From Nitrosomonas sp. (GTDB taxonomy: Bacteria; Pseudomonadota; Gammaproteobacteria; Burkholderiales; Nitrosomonadaceae), in assembly GCA_017994575.1 (NCBI GenBank), contig JAGOKN010000011.1, positions 1-48,485 on the forward strand: DNA of 48,485 nt, read 5' to 3'. Positions 18,381 to 27,855 of this stretch are shown one piece after another. How positions within the stretch are numbered: position 1 is the stretch's first letter; every line of letters begins with the position of its first letter. Below the pieces are notes generated by a model. That model ran no database searches and was not told where the DNA came from. It saw only the letters and a list, made by a program, of their open reading frames with translations. A program made the position numbers and the translations under genes.

Positions 18381-21300
18381 AGAATTTCAATTTAAGCAAA
18401 TGGGCGCTGGAACATCGCACTTTCACTGGTTTTGTCATGGTGCTACTGCTGCTGGGAGGGATATTTGCCTATTTCACCTTGGAGCAGCGGGAAGATCCGA
18501 AATTTACTTTTCGGTTAATGGTGGTTAAAACCCTGTATCCAGGTGCGACAGCACTTGAGGTCGAAAACCAGGTGACGGATAGGCTGGAAAAAAAGCTACA
18601 GGAAGTACCCAATCTGGACTATATCCGCAGTTATTCAAAACCTGGCGAATCCGTCATTTTTGTTACGCCACGGGAAGACATTCCCGCTACCGAAATTGCT
18701 TATCTTTGGTATCAAGTCCGCAAAAAGATTGCTGACATAAGACTATCAATGCCACCCGGCGCAATCGGTCCTTTCTTCAACGACGAGTTCGGAGACACCT
18801 ATAGCTTACTGTATGCCTTTTCCGGGGAAGGCTTTAATTACGCTGAGCTCAAAGAGGTGGTCGATTCGGCACGACAACAGATTCTGCGGGTAAAAGATGT
18901 TGAAAAAGCCGATCTCATCGGCATGCAGGATGAAAAAATTTATGTCGAATTTTCCGATAAGAAGTTGGCTGAACTGGGTTTGGATATGGCATCGGTTACC
19001 CAGATTCTACAAACGCAAAATAGCATGGTACCAGCAGGAACGGTCATCACTCCCCAACAGAATCTATCTATTCGGCTTACCGGTTCATTCGATTCGGTAA
19101 CCAGTGTGGCGAACCTTCCGATCCGTATTAAAGGACGAACTTTCAAGGTAAGCGATTTTGCCAAGGTCACTCGAGGCTACATTGATCCTGCCGAATTCAA
19201 AATGCGGTTCAATGGCAAGGATGCCATCGGCCTAGGCGTCACCATGAACAAAAAAGGTGATGTTCTGGCCTTAGGGAAACTACTGGAAAGCACCATGGCT
19301 TCTATCGAAGAAAACCTACCCCTTGGGGTTGATGTTGAGAAAGTGGCTGACCAATCCGAGGTGGTTCATACTGCTATCGGCGAATTCTTCCATACTTTCT
19401 GGGAAGCGCTGGCGGCGGTGCTGTTGGTAAGCCTTTTGAGTTTGGGCATGCGTACAGGCTCGGTCGTCGCCTTGACAGTACCGATTGTGCTCGCTGGGAC
19501 ATTGCTCTGTATGTTGCTTTTCGGTATGGAGATTCACCGAATTTCCTTGGGCGCGCTCATTCTCGCCTTAGGATTGCTGGTGGACGATGCCATGATTGCC
19601 ATTGAGATGATGGCACGAAAACTCGAAGATGGCTGGGATCGAATGCGTGCTGCAACTTATGCTTACCAGGCTACCGCATTTCCCATGCTGACCGGAACAT
19701 TGATTACGGTCGCAGGGTTTTTGCCAGTGGGTTTAGCGCAATCCTCGGCAGGTGAATATACCGTTGCTATATTTCAGGTAGTCGGCATTTCGCTTATTCT
19801 TTCCTGGCTTGGCGCAGTGATATTTACGCCCTATCTAGGCTATTTAATTCTCAAGGTTAAAGCTAACACTACCGAAACCAACCACGATCATTTTGCCACC
19901 CCTTTCTACAATCGTCTGCGTCACTGGGTAGATTACTGTCTGGAGCACCGTAAAACAATCATCATTGCCACCATCGCTCTATTCGGTGTGGGTGTGGTCA
20001 CATTGACTAAAGTTCCGCAACAATTTTTTCCTTTATCGAATCGGCCGGAACTGATCGTCGATCTATGGCTTCCGGAAGGCAGTGCCTTCGCGCAAACTGA
20101 AGCCGTTGCCAAACGGATGGAAACCCTATTCGCCCAAGATGAAGAAATAACGAGTTATGCGAGCTATATCGGCGGCGGTACCCCACGTTTTTTCTTGCTT
20201 ATTGTCCAACAACTGACCAATACCAATTTGGCTGAATTCGTTTTGGTAACCAAGGACAATAGCGCCCGAGAACGGGTCATGCAACGAATTAGACAGGCCT
20301 TAGCCACCGACTTTCCGGAAGTACGCGGGCGGGTAATGCGCCTCAACGTCGGGCCGCCCATGGATTATCCCATCGTATTCCGGGTATTTGGTGACGATGC
20401 CAGTAAGGTTAGGGTGATTGCCGATCAAGTAGCCGAGATTGTCCGTGCTAACGCCAATACGGTAGACGTGAATGATGACTGGCATGAGCGCATACCGTCA
20501 GTCCGTTTGGTTTTAGATCAGGATAAAGCTCGCGCGCTTGGGGTTTCGACCGCTAGCCTTTCGCAAGCATTGCAGGCTCATTACACCGGCATTCCTATTG
20601 GTCAGTTCCGGGATAGCGATAAATTAATCGATATTATCTGGCGGGCGGAGCATCAGTTACGAATCGGTGTAGATGAGCTACCCAATATCAATGTACCGAC
20701 AAGCCAAGGTAAATCGGTTTCCTTGTCGCAATTGGTCACCACCGAAACGGTCTTTGAAGACGGTGTACGTTGGCGGCGGAACCGTTTTCCAGCAGTATCG
20801 GTACGCGCCGATGTTGTAGAAGGTATGTTAGCCCCGGATGTTGCAGCGCAAATTGTTCCCAAACTAGAGGATATTCAAAAACAATTGCCAACCGGCTATT
20901 TCATCGAGACCGGTGCGGCAAAAGAAGATGCATGGATTGCCCAAAAATCGATTCTGATCTGGATTCCCTTGGTAGTCATTGCCACGCTTCTCTTATTAAT
21001 GATGCAATTGCAGAATTTATCACGAACCTTTCTGGTGTTTATGACTGCGCCGCTGGGTGTGATTGGTGCGGCGTTTGCTTTAATGCTATTCGGCGCACCT
21101 TTCGGCTTTGTCGCCTTATTAGGGATTATTGCCCTTGCTGGGATGATTATGCGTAATGCCGTCATTTTGGTGGATCAGATCGAGCAGGACGAAGAAGCAG
21201 GCATGGATACCTGGACAGCTATCGTCGAATCGACGGTTCGACGTTTCCGGCCCATTTTATTGACTGCCGCCGCCTCTATTCTAGCCATGATACCGCTCGC

Positions 21301-21484
21301 CCGTAACGACTTCTTCGGGCCGCAAGCCATAGCTATTATGGGTGGCTTGACGGTGGCTACGGTGTTGACAGTGTTTTTTCTGCCTGCATTGTATGCGACT
21401 TGGTTCAGAGTGCAACGGGTTCAGCCTGATATTGGCACAAAAGTAAACACCGAAGATCCTGAGCTGGGAGTTTCCCATGAATAA
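18377..21484 (+). CDS. RND efflux pump permease (AcrB-like)
   Basis: A 1035-residue inner-membrane proton antiporter. It begins with TM1 (TFTGFVMVLLLLGGIFAYF), then a large periplasmic porter domain (EQREDPKF, YPGATALEVENQVTDRLEKKLQ), TM2-6 with the paired aspartates of the proton relay in ALGLLVDDAMIAIEMM at about residues 400, a second half repeating this architecture from about 525, and a final helix FFLPALYATWF. The EQREDPKF start and PGAIGPFFNDEFGD segment place it with the VexF-like branch rather than AcrB itself; substrates are unknown. The stop overlaps the downstream channel start by 8 bp. Confidence 0.92.
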   Translation: MKNFNLSKWALEHRTFTGFVMVLLLLGGIFAYFTLEQREDPKFTFRLMVVKTLYPGATALEVENQVTDRLEKKLQEVPNLDYIRSYSKPGESVIFVTPREDIPATEIAYLWYQVRKKIADIRLSMPPGAIGPFFNDEFGDTYSLLYAFSGEGFNYAELKEVVDSARQQILRVKDVEKADLIGMQDEKIYVEFSDKKLAELGLDMASVTQILQTQNSMVPAGTVITPQQNLSIRLTGSFDSVTSVANLPIRIKGRTFKVSDFAKVTRGYIDPAEFKMRFNGKDAIGLGVTMNKKGDVLALGKLLESTMASIEENLPLGVDVEKVADQSEVVHTAIGEFFHTFWEALAAVLLVSLLSLGMRTGSVVALTVPIVLAGTLLCMLLFGMEIHRISLGALILALGLLVDDAMIAIEMMARKLEDGWDRMRAATYAYQATAFPMLTGTLITVAGFLPVGLAQSSAGEYTVAIFQVVGISLILSWLGAVIFTPYLGYLILKVKANTTETNHDHFATPFYNRLRHWVDYCLEHRKTIIIATIALFGVGVVTLTKVPQQFFPLSNRPELIVDLWLPEGSAFAQTEAVAKRMETLFAQDEEITSYASYIGGGTPRFFLLIVQQLTNTNLAEFVLVTKDNSARERVMQRIRQALATDFPEVRGRVMRLNVGPPMDYPIVFRVFGDDASKVRVIADQVAEIVRANANTVDVNDDWHERIPSVRLVLDQDKARALGVSTASLSQALQAHYTGIPIGQFRDSDKLIDIIWRAEHQLRIGVDELPNINVPTSQGKSVSLSQLVTTETVFEDGVRWRRNRFPAVSVRADVVEGMLAPDVAAQIVPKLEDIQKQLPTGYFIETGAAKEDAWIAQKSILIWIPLVVIATLLLLMMQLQNLSRTFLVFMTAPLGVIGAAFALMLFGAPFGFVALLGIIALAGMIMRNAVILVDQIEQDEEAGMDTWTAIVESTVRRFRPILLTAAASILAMIPLARNDFFGPQAIAIMGGLTVATVLTVFFLPALYATWFRVQRVQPDIGTKVNTEDPELGVSHE

Positions 21485-22970
21485 GTTCATTTCAATACTA
21501 TGTGCAGTATTAACGATCACTATCTTGAATGCTTGCACACCAACTCGCGTAAGCAATCACGTAAAACTGGCTGATATGGATAGTTGGCATCATAGGCCCA
21601 CCGATCCAATCGAAACAACTCGCACAGATCTAAAGTCATGGTGGAAAGGTTTCAAAGATCCCCTACTCAATCAATTGATCATTAAAGCCTTGAATGCTAA
21701 CCATGATCTTAGGATCGCTAAAGCGCGGGTTCGGGAAGCCGGCACCTTAGTGACCATCGCCGAGTCGGCGCTCTACCCCAGCATCGACCTGTTCTCATCG
21801 GGTGGTCGGGAAAAAAGGATCGATCGAATAATCGGCGTACCCGGTAAGCAAGGTATTGATCTGATAACGCCAACTGTTGATGTCATTACTGGTGGAGTGG
21901 CTGCCCGCTGGGAAATAGATTTGTTCGGTGGTAGACGATTAGAAGTGGAGGCCGCTATTGCACAATCGGCAGGCGTCGAAGAAGCCTTACGTGCCGTCCA
22001 GGTAGGATTACTAGCACAAGTCGCAACGAATTATCTGGAGCTGCGAGGCTTACAGAAGCGGATTAGTCTTCAGCAAGAAAATATAGTCGTCCAAAAGGAA
22101 AAGCTAAGGGCATTACAGCTTTTTGCAAAAAACGGCCTTGCTACTGAAGCCGATGTTGCCAATCAGAGTGCTTTACTTAAAAGTATCGAATCTGCTCTGC
22201 CAGCTCTAACAAGCACAGTTCTTACATTAACGCATCGGCTTGGGGTTTTATTGGGGGAACCTCCCCAAAACCTTGAAACCAGCTTATCCCAAGTCATACC
22301 GCTACCCATTGCTTTACCTGGTGTTCCCAAGCTTCTTCCTGCCGACTTGCTATCAAAACGTCCCGATCTACGTCTTGCCAAAACCGAGGTCACCGCCGCT
22401 GCTGCCAATCTGGGTGCTGCCCGAGCCGATTTGTTCCCTAAATTAATGTTATCGGCAAGCGGTGGTTTCGGCGCGCTGGCTGTTGGTGGTTTTTCCAGTC
22501 TTGCAGACAGCGTTTATGCGTTGGGGTCTGGTTTAACCATGCCACTATTTAATGCTGGCCGTATTCGGGCTCACATTGCAGCAGTGGATGCAAGACTCGA
22601 TCAATCGGCATTGAACTATGAAAAAACCTTTTTGCTGGCTCTTGAAGATGTTGAAAATGCTTTTGTCGCGCATACCTCGTCTAAAGAGCGCAAAGAGCAG
22701 CTTTCGGATGCCGAAAAGTCCGCTCAAAAAGCTTACCAGTCTACTGATGCTCTATACCAACGGGGCGTAAGAGATTACTTATCCCTGCTTGATGCTCGGC
22801 GTAATACATTGACTGTCGGTGACGAACGAATCAAGGCCGAAACCGCAATGTGTGTCTCAATCGTGTCGCTTTACCGAGCTTTTGGTGGTGGATGGGACAA
22901 CACCGCTACGGCTAAGCGAAGCAAAAATAGGGATATTAGGCCAATTTATCTGGAGAGTATTCAAAAATGA
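21477..22970 (+). CDS. Outer-membrane efflux lipoprotein (NodT/OprM family)
   Basis: A 497-residue outer-membrane factor with a lipobox (LTITILNAC, Cys at about 20). It shows the internal TolC-like duplication: SWWKGFKDPLLNQLIIKAL...NHDLRIAKARVREAG, RWEIDLFGGRRLEVEAA and RPDLRLAKTEVTAAAANLGAARADLFPKL, with AFGGGWD near the end. It forms the trimeric exit duct for the adaptor and pump encoded just upstream. The start overlaps the pump gene by 8 bp, and the stop overlaps the next small frame by ATGA. Confidence 0.92.
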   Translation: MNKFISILCAVLTITILNACTPTRVSNHVKLADMDSWHHRPTDPIETTRTDLKSWWKGFKDPLLNQLIIKALNANHDLRIAKARVREAGTLVTIAESALYPSIDLFSSGGREKRIDRIIGVPGKQGIDLITPTVDVITGGVAARWEIDLFGGRRLEVEAAIAQSAGVEEALRAVQVGLLAQVATNYLELRGLQKRISLQQENIVVQKEKLRALQLFAKNGLATEADVANQSALLKSIESALPALTSTVLTLTHRLGVLLGEPPQNLETSLSQVIPLPIALPGVPKLLPADLLSKRPDLRLAKTEVTAAAANLGAARADLFPKLMLSASGGFGALAVGGFSSLADSVYALGSGLTMPLFNAGRIRAHIAAVDARLDQSALNYEKTFLLALEDVENAFVAHTSSKERKEQLSDAEKSAQKAYQSTDALYQRGVRDYLSLLDARRNTLTVGDERIKAETAMCVSIVSLYRAFGGGWDNTATAKRSKNRDIRPIYLESIQK

Positions 22971-23071
22971 ACAAAGATATCATGCAGAGTGGACACCGTC
23001 TCGCTTCAATCGCTCTGACAATTCCAGTGTTCCAAAACTCATCTGCATCTTTTGCTCCAACTGTTTTTTAA
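22967..23071 (+). CDS. 34-residue peptide coupled to the efflux operon
   Basis: ATG 22967 overlaps the outer-membrane-factor stop as ATGA and has GGAGAG 9 nt upstream, the same coupling used throughout the operon. The peptide begins MNKDIMQSGHRLASIAL and ends at TAA 23069-23071. It has no recognisable domain; a short hydrophobic stretch (LASIALTIPVF) is present. It is either a genuine small protein or the stump of a fourth operon gene lost to rearrangement, since repeat debris begins about 170 bp downstream. Confidence 0.4.
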   Translation: MNKDIMQSGHRLASIALTIPVFQNSSASFAPTVF

Positions 23072-23414
23072 CTATCTCTATTTTAGTCGGTTATTGCACT
23101 GGCAGGGGAGGTTGTGCAGGAGTCTTTTGGATGCAATTTATAACGTATGACCAGGATCAGGTGTCGAATTGCAAATCCAAAATAGGTGATACGCATATCA
23201 CACAAGGCCTCTAAACAAAACTATACCTAATTCTAATTCATTGGCGATATTCTCAACTCGCGACCCTTATGTGTTCAGTGACCCCTTATGTGTTCACGAT
23301 CCAGTGGCGTTAAGCGTGTTCTTTTGTGTATATTCATGTCTACATCCTCTCAAAAAAATGTAAACAACGCTAATAAAAATCACAAATGACTGATGCCTTT
23401 TGGAGAATCGAAAA
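23072..23414. other. Spacer with repeat debris
   Basis: No credible gene. A 22-bp sequence at 23244-23265 recurs exactly at 27392-27413. It is followed by two near-copies of CCCTTATGTGTTCA, which suggests leftover mobile-element sequence. Confidence 0.45.
23244..23265 (+). repeat. 22-bp repeat, copy 1
   Basis: It begins GCGATATTCTCAACTC and is identical to 27392-27413. Both copies are followed by TTATGTG-containing sequence. It is probably the edge of a decayed element flanking this rearranged region. Confidence 0.6.
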
Positions 23415-23852
23415 ATGCCTAGCGTATATAACTCTATCATCGTTAACGCGCCCATTGAAGCGGTATGGGAGCGTATCTCAGATTTCCATGATTTTTCATG
23501 GGCACCGTCGATTATAAAACGGTGTGAAAACGTGGGAAGCAAAGGAGGAACAAGCGTCGGTGCAAAGCGGCTTTTGAACGGAAGTTTTCTAGATACTTTA
23601 ATTGCATATAGCTCATTAGATCATCGCATTACCTATTCGATTGATGATGCACATTTTCCAATATCTCCGGCAGAGATTAGTAATTATGTCGGTGATTTAC
23701 ATTTGCTACCGATTACTTCGGAGGGAAAAACATTTGTGGAATGGAGTGGCCGGTGGGAATCAAACGGAACAGAGGCCATAAAATTTATGAACGATATTTA
23801 CGTAATATTATTGAAGGATCTCGCTGCTCAATTCGATTCTCAGTCCTTCTAA
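23415..23852 (+). CDS. SRPBCC (START/Bet v1-like) family protein
   Basis: The protein has 145 residues from ATG 23415, with TGGAG 9 nt upstream; an upstream in-frame start at 23400 is less likely. It begins MPSVYNSIIVNAPIEAVWERISDFHDFSWAPSI, the classic polyketide-cyclase/SRPBCC opening (strand, then VWERISD helix). The internal pattern RITYSIDD...EGKTFVEWSGRWE also fits. Such proteins bind small hydrophobic ligands; this one has no operon partner, so the ligand and role are unknown. It is an isolated gene between repeat-rich segments, which suggests acquired cargo. Confidence 0.75.
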   Translation: MPSVYNSIIVNAPIEAVWERISDFHDFSWAPSIIKRCENVGSKGGTSVGAKRLLNGSFLDTLIAYSSLDHRITYSIDDAHFPISPAEISNYVGDLHLLPITSEGKTFVEWSGRWESNGTEAIKFMNDIYVILLKDLAAQFDSQSF

Positions 23853-23948
23853 TTAAATTTTCCTTCAGCTCGCGTAGGACGCAACCGTTATTGCGCCGAA
23901 TGAAAAATATTCGATGCAATACGCTTTACTGATTGGCACCCTACTTAT

Positions 23949-24058
23949 GAGATCTCTGCATAACTGTGTTTTTGAGCTTTTCTGTTCATTTCTATCATAA
24001 TTAAATCAAATGTTTACAGAGCTCACGCATTCGATAAAGCCAGTTATGCAGAAGTCTC
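23949..24058. repeat. 110-bp MITE, copy 1
   Basis: The termini are inverted repeats: the left end reads GAGATCTCTGCATAACTG and the right end complements it with two swapped bases. A second copy of exactly the same length, with 7 differences (about 94% identity), lies at 45798-45907. It has no coding capacity. The ends resemble IS5-type termini, so an IS5 transposase probably mobilised it. Confidence 0.75.
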
Positions 24059-24112
24059 ATCAATATTCCGCTGCATACCATCTGCGTGCATATGTAGTAC
24101 GTTTGCACGCAG

Positions 24113-24604
24113 TCAATCGGTATCGCGCGCTCGTTTCTTGTTCTTGGTCGAAGGAGGCGCTGCAATCAGCGTGGCATCAACCATTGTACCTTCGCGAAGA
24201 AATAGCCCGCGTTCAGCCAGATGGGCGTTGATCGTATTGAAGATGGATTCAGTCAGATGATGCGCTTCCAGCAAAGGGCGGAATTTCAGCAGGGTCGTCG
24301 CATCCGATGCCGCTTCTCGATTTAAGTCAATGCCGACAAAGCGGCGAATGGCTTGGCTGTCATATACGGCATCTTCGGTGCCTTCATCCGAAAAACCAAA
24401 GCATTGCTGCACAATGTACATACGCAGTATTCGTTCAAGACCAATCGGTGAATGGCCTCATTTACCGCTAACCGGATAGTGCGGGGCAATGACATTCAGC
24501 AGAGAGGGCCAAGGCGTTATCGCTTCAATTTTGGACAAAAAACAATCCCGTCGTGTTTGTTTCTTCTTTGCCGCATATTCCAGGTCAGAAAAACTTGATT
24601 GCAT
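24113..24604 (-). pseudogene. IS5-type transposase, N-terminal half with nonsense codon
   Basis: It starts at ATG 24604 (MQSSFSDLEY). The frame holds a TGA at codon 49 (24460-24458), where the second copy in this window reads CGA (Arg) in SGKRGHPPIG. It continues MYIVQQCFGFSDEGTEDAVYDSQAIRRFVGIDL as in IS5-family DDE transposases, then stops after KKRARDTD. The catalytic C-terminal half is missing. Non-functional. Confidence 0.75.
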
Positions 24605-24732
24605 CGCTCTATCCCATATTTATCAATATGATGTATTTTATCAAACCTCAGCGAGCCAAGTCGATGTGATCGAATAGATCGGTGTTTCCTAAAGTAAAAA
24701 ATTAGATATCCGTTGATATCTCAGAAACAGGT

Positions 24733-24752
24733 GAGGTCTCTGCAAAGACCTC
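24733..24752. repeat. Fused IS5-type end scar
   Basis: GAGGTCTCTGCAAAGACCTC is a near-palindrome equal to two IS5-type ends facing each other. The right arm matches the GCAAAGACCTC end at 46238-46248. It looks like the footprint of an element whose interior was deleted, about 120 bp upstream of the MCP gene. Confidence 0.45.
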
Positions 24753-24870
24753 TAGGTATAAAAGCAACTGAACTGATCAGAATTGTGATGAAAGACCATA
24801 ACCAAATGATATTGAAATAATAATTATTGGTTATTAGTAGAATTTAGCATAGTAAACAGGAGATAGTGTG

Positions 24871-26697
24871 ATGAGTTGGAATCTTAAGCAAATTTTTACC
24901 ACAATTGGCAGTTTGGTTGTAGTTCTGGTCGTTATTGCCGTGGCTAGTATCGTTATCAGTACCCACTACGGGGATCAAGTGAAACAGGCAGCGGTGAACC
25001 GCTACCAAATGTATCAATTAGCTGATGAAATGCGTCAAAGTTCGGATGACTTAACACGTCTTGCACGTACTTATGTCGTCAGCGGAGGTGATGCGAAATG
25101 GGAAAAACAATATTTTGAAATTTTGGATATTCGGAATGGAAAAATTCCACGTCCGAAAGGTTATGAACAGATATATTGGGATTTTCGCGCGGCTGATGTA
25201 GATCCCTCAAAAGGTGCTGGCGATACCATTGGTCTAATCGATTTAATGAAAAAACATGATGTTTCGGAAGTTGAATTAGCTAAGCTATCTGAAGCGCAAG
25301 CCAATTCTAACGAGTTGGTACAAACTGAAACGATTGCAATGAATATGGTGAAAGGGTTATATGCTGATGATAATGGCAAATTTACCATCAAAGGTGCGCC
25401 AGATTTAGCCAAAGCGCGCGAAATGATGCATAACCTGATTTATCATCAATACAAAGCCAAAATCATGAAGCCAATGAATGAGTTTTTTATATTGCTCGAT
25501 CAGCGCACGCAGGGTGAATTAATGGCGATACAAACGATACAAGAACGTTGGGAAATGGTAGCCATATCAGCTTCTGTGATCATGTCAATTATGGTTTTAG
25601 TATCGTTAGTATTTGTCAGGAAACGCACCTCAGCGTTGTTATCAGATGTCAGTAGGATTGCCGAAGGTATTTCCAGTGGTAATTTGAGTCAAAAGATTAA
25701 TACCTCTGATCACTCTGAAGAAGGCCGACTATTGACGATTCTGAACGACATGCAAAGTGAGTTGGCCAGTATCATTGGCACCATTCGTATGAACGCTGAA
25801 GGCGTCGCAACAGCCAGTTCAGAAATTGCACAAGGCAATACTGACCTGAGTCATCGCACTGAGGAACAAGCAAGCTCGTTGGAAGAAACATCTGCATCGA
25901 TGGAAGAATTGAGTACAACGGTGCAGCAAAATACCGATAGCGCAAAAAAAGCTAATGAATTGGCGATGAAAGCGAGTAACGTTGCAATGAAAGGTGGCGA
26001 AGTGGTCAGTGATGTGGTCAATACCATGAAAGATATTAATGAAGCATCACAAAAAATTGCAGATATCATTAGTGTGATCGACGGTATTGCGTTCCAAACC
26101 AATATTTTGGCACTTAACGCTGCAGTAGAGGCCGCTCGAGCAGGAGAACTAGGCCGTGGCTTCGCAGTAGTTGCCGGAGAAGTTCGCAACCTAGCGCAAC
26201 GAAGTGCAGAAGCTGCAAAAGAAATCAAGGGCTTGATCACCAGTAGTGTCGAACGTGTCGAGCAAGGAACCATACTGGTTGATCAAGCAGGTATGACTAT
26301 GAATGAAGTGGTAATCTCGATTCGTCATGTAACCGATATTATGAATGAAATCAACAGTGCAAGCAGTGAACAAAACGATGGTATTTCGCAAATCGGTCAA
26401 GCAGTGACGCACATGGATGAAAGCACGCAACAGAACGCGGCTTTGGTTGAACAAACTGCCGCTGCAGCAGAGAGCATGAAAAATCAAGCGCAACAATTGG
26501 TACAAACGATTGCAATGTTTCAGATCAATCAAGGTGAGAAAACACTTGATACATCTAGACAATCCGTGCCTGCTACAACTTCATCGGAAGTTGAGGTTAA
26601 AATTAATCGTCGTGGCCCGTATCGCGCCAAGAATGTAATACGTTCACTAGAATTAGGAGCTAAAACTGGTACTGATAGTAATTGGGAGGCCTTCTAG
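24871..26697 (+). CDS. Methyl-accepting chemotaxis protein
   Basis: The protein has 608 residues from ATG 24871, with CAGGAG upstream (a GTG directly before it is also in frame). TM1 is at residues about 10-32, followed by a roughly 200-residue periplasmic ligand domain with no cysteines. TM2 ([20 protein letters not shown]) is at about 230-249, then HAMP and a cytoplasmic signalling coiled coil. The hairpin tip is [41 protein letters not shown] at about 405-445. The final residues, NWEAF, resemble the NWETF pentapeptide that tethers CheR and CheB, so it is probably a high-abundance, fully adapting receptor. The ligand is unknown. It is isolated from che genes and flanked by direct IS5-fragment copies. 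Confidence 0.93.
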   Translation: MSWNLKQIFTTIGSLVVVLVVIAVASIVISTHYGDQVKQAAVNRYQMYQLADEMRQSSDDLTRLARTYVVSGGDAKWEKQYFEILDIRNGKIPRPKGYEQIYWDFRAADVDPSKGAGDTIGLIDLMKKHDVSEVELAKLSEAQANSNELVQTETIAMNMVKGLYADDNGKFTIKGAPDLAKAREMMHNLIYHQYKAKIMKPMNEFFILLDQRTQGELMAIQTIQERWEMVAISASVIMSIMVLVSLVFVRKRTSALLSDVSRIAEGISSGNLSQKINTSDHSEEGRLLTILNDMQSELASIIGTIRMNAEGVATASSEIAQGNTDLSHRTEEQASSLEETSASMEELSTTVQQNTDSAKKANELAMKASNVAMKGGEVVSDVVNTMKDINEASQKIADIISVIDGIAFQTNILALNAAVEAARAGELGRGFAVVAGEVRNLAQRSAEAAKEIKGLITSSVERVEQGTILVDQAGMTMNEVVISIRHVTDIMNEINSASSEQNDGISQIGQAVTHMDESTQQNAALVEQTAAAAESMKNQAQQLVQTIAMFQINQGEKTLDTSRQSVPATTSSEVEVKINRRGPYRAKNVIRSLELGAKTGTDSNWEAF

Positions 26698-26779
26698 TAC
26701 AGAAAAATCTTTTATTTCATCCAAAGAACTGACCGCTGGATCAATTCTTTGGATTCTGGGGAATGTAAATAATTAATAA

Positions 26780-27385
26780 TAGGTAAACCCCTGGTTCTGC
26801 CGGGGGACTCCTGAAGGTTTGACCGCTACGGCAATCGTCGTACCGTTCTCGTCCCAACCACGAGACGAGGAGTCAAAGATGAAGGAGTGCCAAAGTTTGA
26901 GTCATACACGCTGGGATTGTAAATACCATGTGGTATTTATACCCAAGAGGCGAAAGAAGATGATATTTGGTAAGCTTAGGAAGCACATAAGGGCAGTGCT
27001 GCATGATCTTGCAAATCAGAAAGAAAGCGTGATTGTATAAGGACATTTGATGCTGGACCACATCCACATGTGCATAAGCATGCCACCGAAGTATTCGGTA
27101 TCACATGTTGTGGGTTTTATCAAAGATAAAAGCGCGATAGCAATAGCGCGTCAATTGGGAAGAAGAAAGAACTTTACGGGAGAAAATTTTTGGGCGCGTG
27201 GATATTTTGTTTCGACTGTGGGTTTGGATGAAGAAATGGTCAGAGCATACATACGAGATCAGGAAAAAGAAGATGAGCGATATGATCAGTTGAAATTGGA
27301 TATGTAGAGGCCGCTTTAGCGCCTCAAACAGCCCTTTTGAGAGGCTCCAGCTATAAGCCTCCGGCTCTGCCGGAGGTAATTTAAC
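26780..27385 (+). mobile_element. IS200-type element (defective)
   Basis: A HUH transposase pseudogene is flanked by terminal hairpins: CCCCTGG/CCGGGGG at 26788-26806 and CCTCCGGC-TCT-GCCGGAGG at 27358-27376. There are no terminal inverted repeats, as expected for IS200/IS605. Exact ends are estimated. The hairpins are intact, so it could still be moved by a functional copy elsewhere. Confidence 0.7.
26879..27307 (+). pseudogene. tnpA: IS200-type transposase TnpA with internal stop
   Basis: ATG 26879 begins MKECQSLSHTRWDCKYHVVFIPKRRKK, a standard IS200 TnpA start. Codon 54 (27038-27040) is TAA where relatives have a glutamate in the EGHLM motif; the frame then continues uninterrupted through DHIHMCIS (HUH motif), KYSVSHVVGFIKDKSAI and ARGYFVSTVG (catalytic Tyr). 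A single G-to-T change explains the stop. The total of 142 codons before the final stop is normal for the family. No longer active without readthrough. Confidence 0.85.
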
Positions 27386-27776
27386 TCATTTGCGATATTC
27401 TCAACTCGCGACCTGATCCTTTATGTGACCCCTTATGCGTTTGGTAATTTAACAATTCTGGATGGAAACTTTTCAACGCTGTTTCACCCAGAACCCTGGT
27501 AAGTTTTGCACGCTGATTTACAGCTTGGCTGTCATATACGGCATCCTCGGTGCCTTCATCCGAAAAACCAAAGCATTGCTGCACAATGTACATACGCAGT
27601 ATTCGTTCAAGACCAATCGGTGGATGGCCTCGTTTACCGCTAACCGGATAGTGCGGGGCAATGACATTCAGCAGAGAGGACCAAGGCGTTATTGCTTTGA
27701 TTTCGGACAAAAAGTGATCTCGTCGTGTTTGTTTCTTCTTGGTCGCATATTCCAGGTCAGAAAAACTTGATTGCAT
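27381..27776 (-). pseudogene. IS5-type transposase fragment, second copy
   Basis: It begins at ATG 27776 with MQSSFSDLEYATKKKQTRR and matches the copy at 24113-24604 for about 85 residues, with the intact arginine codon where the first copy has a stop. After AVYDSQA it diverges into unrelated sequence (VNQRAKLTRVLG...), so the rest of the transposase is gone. The matched DNA runs from about 27525 to 27866, in the same orientation as copy 1. Confidence 0.75.
27392..27413 (+). repeat. 22-bp repeat, copy 2
   Basis: Identical to 23244-23265, and lies just outside the right end of the IS200-type element. Confidence 0.6.
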
Positions 27777-27855
27777 CGCTCTATCCCATATTTATCAATA
27801 GGATGTATTTTATCAAACCTCAGTGGGCCAAGTCGATGTGATCGAATAGATCAGT

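Noticed and set aside
22819-23214. 131-residue frame overlapping the outer-membrane factor
   Set aside because: It is out of frame with a clear gene for its first half, and its composition is not protein-like.
24082-24112. TGCGTGCA/TGCACGCA hairpin within the IS5 debris
   Set aside because: It is at a rearrangement junction and has no flanking gene it could serve; probably incidental.
26719-26753. TCCAAAGAA...TTCTTTGGA stem after the MCP gene as a terminator
   Set aside because: The 9-bp stem is real but the loop is long and no T run follows; termination is not supported.
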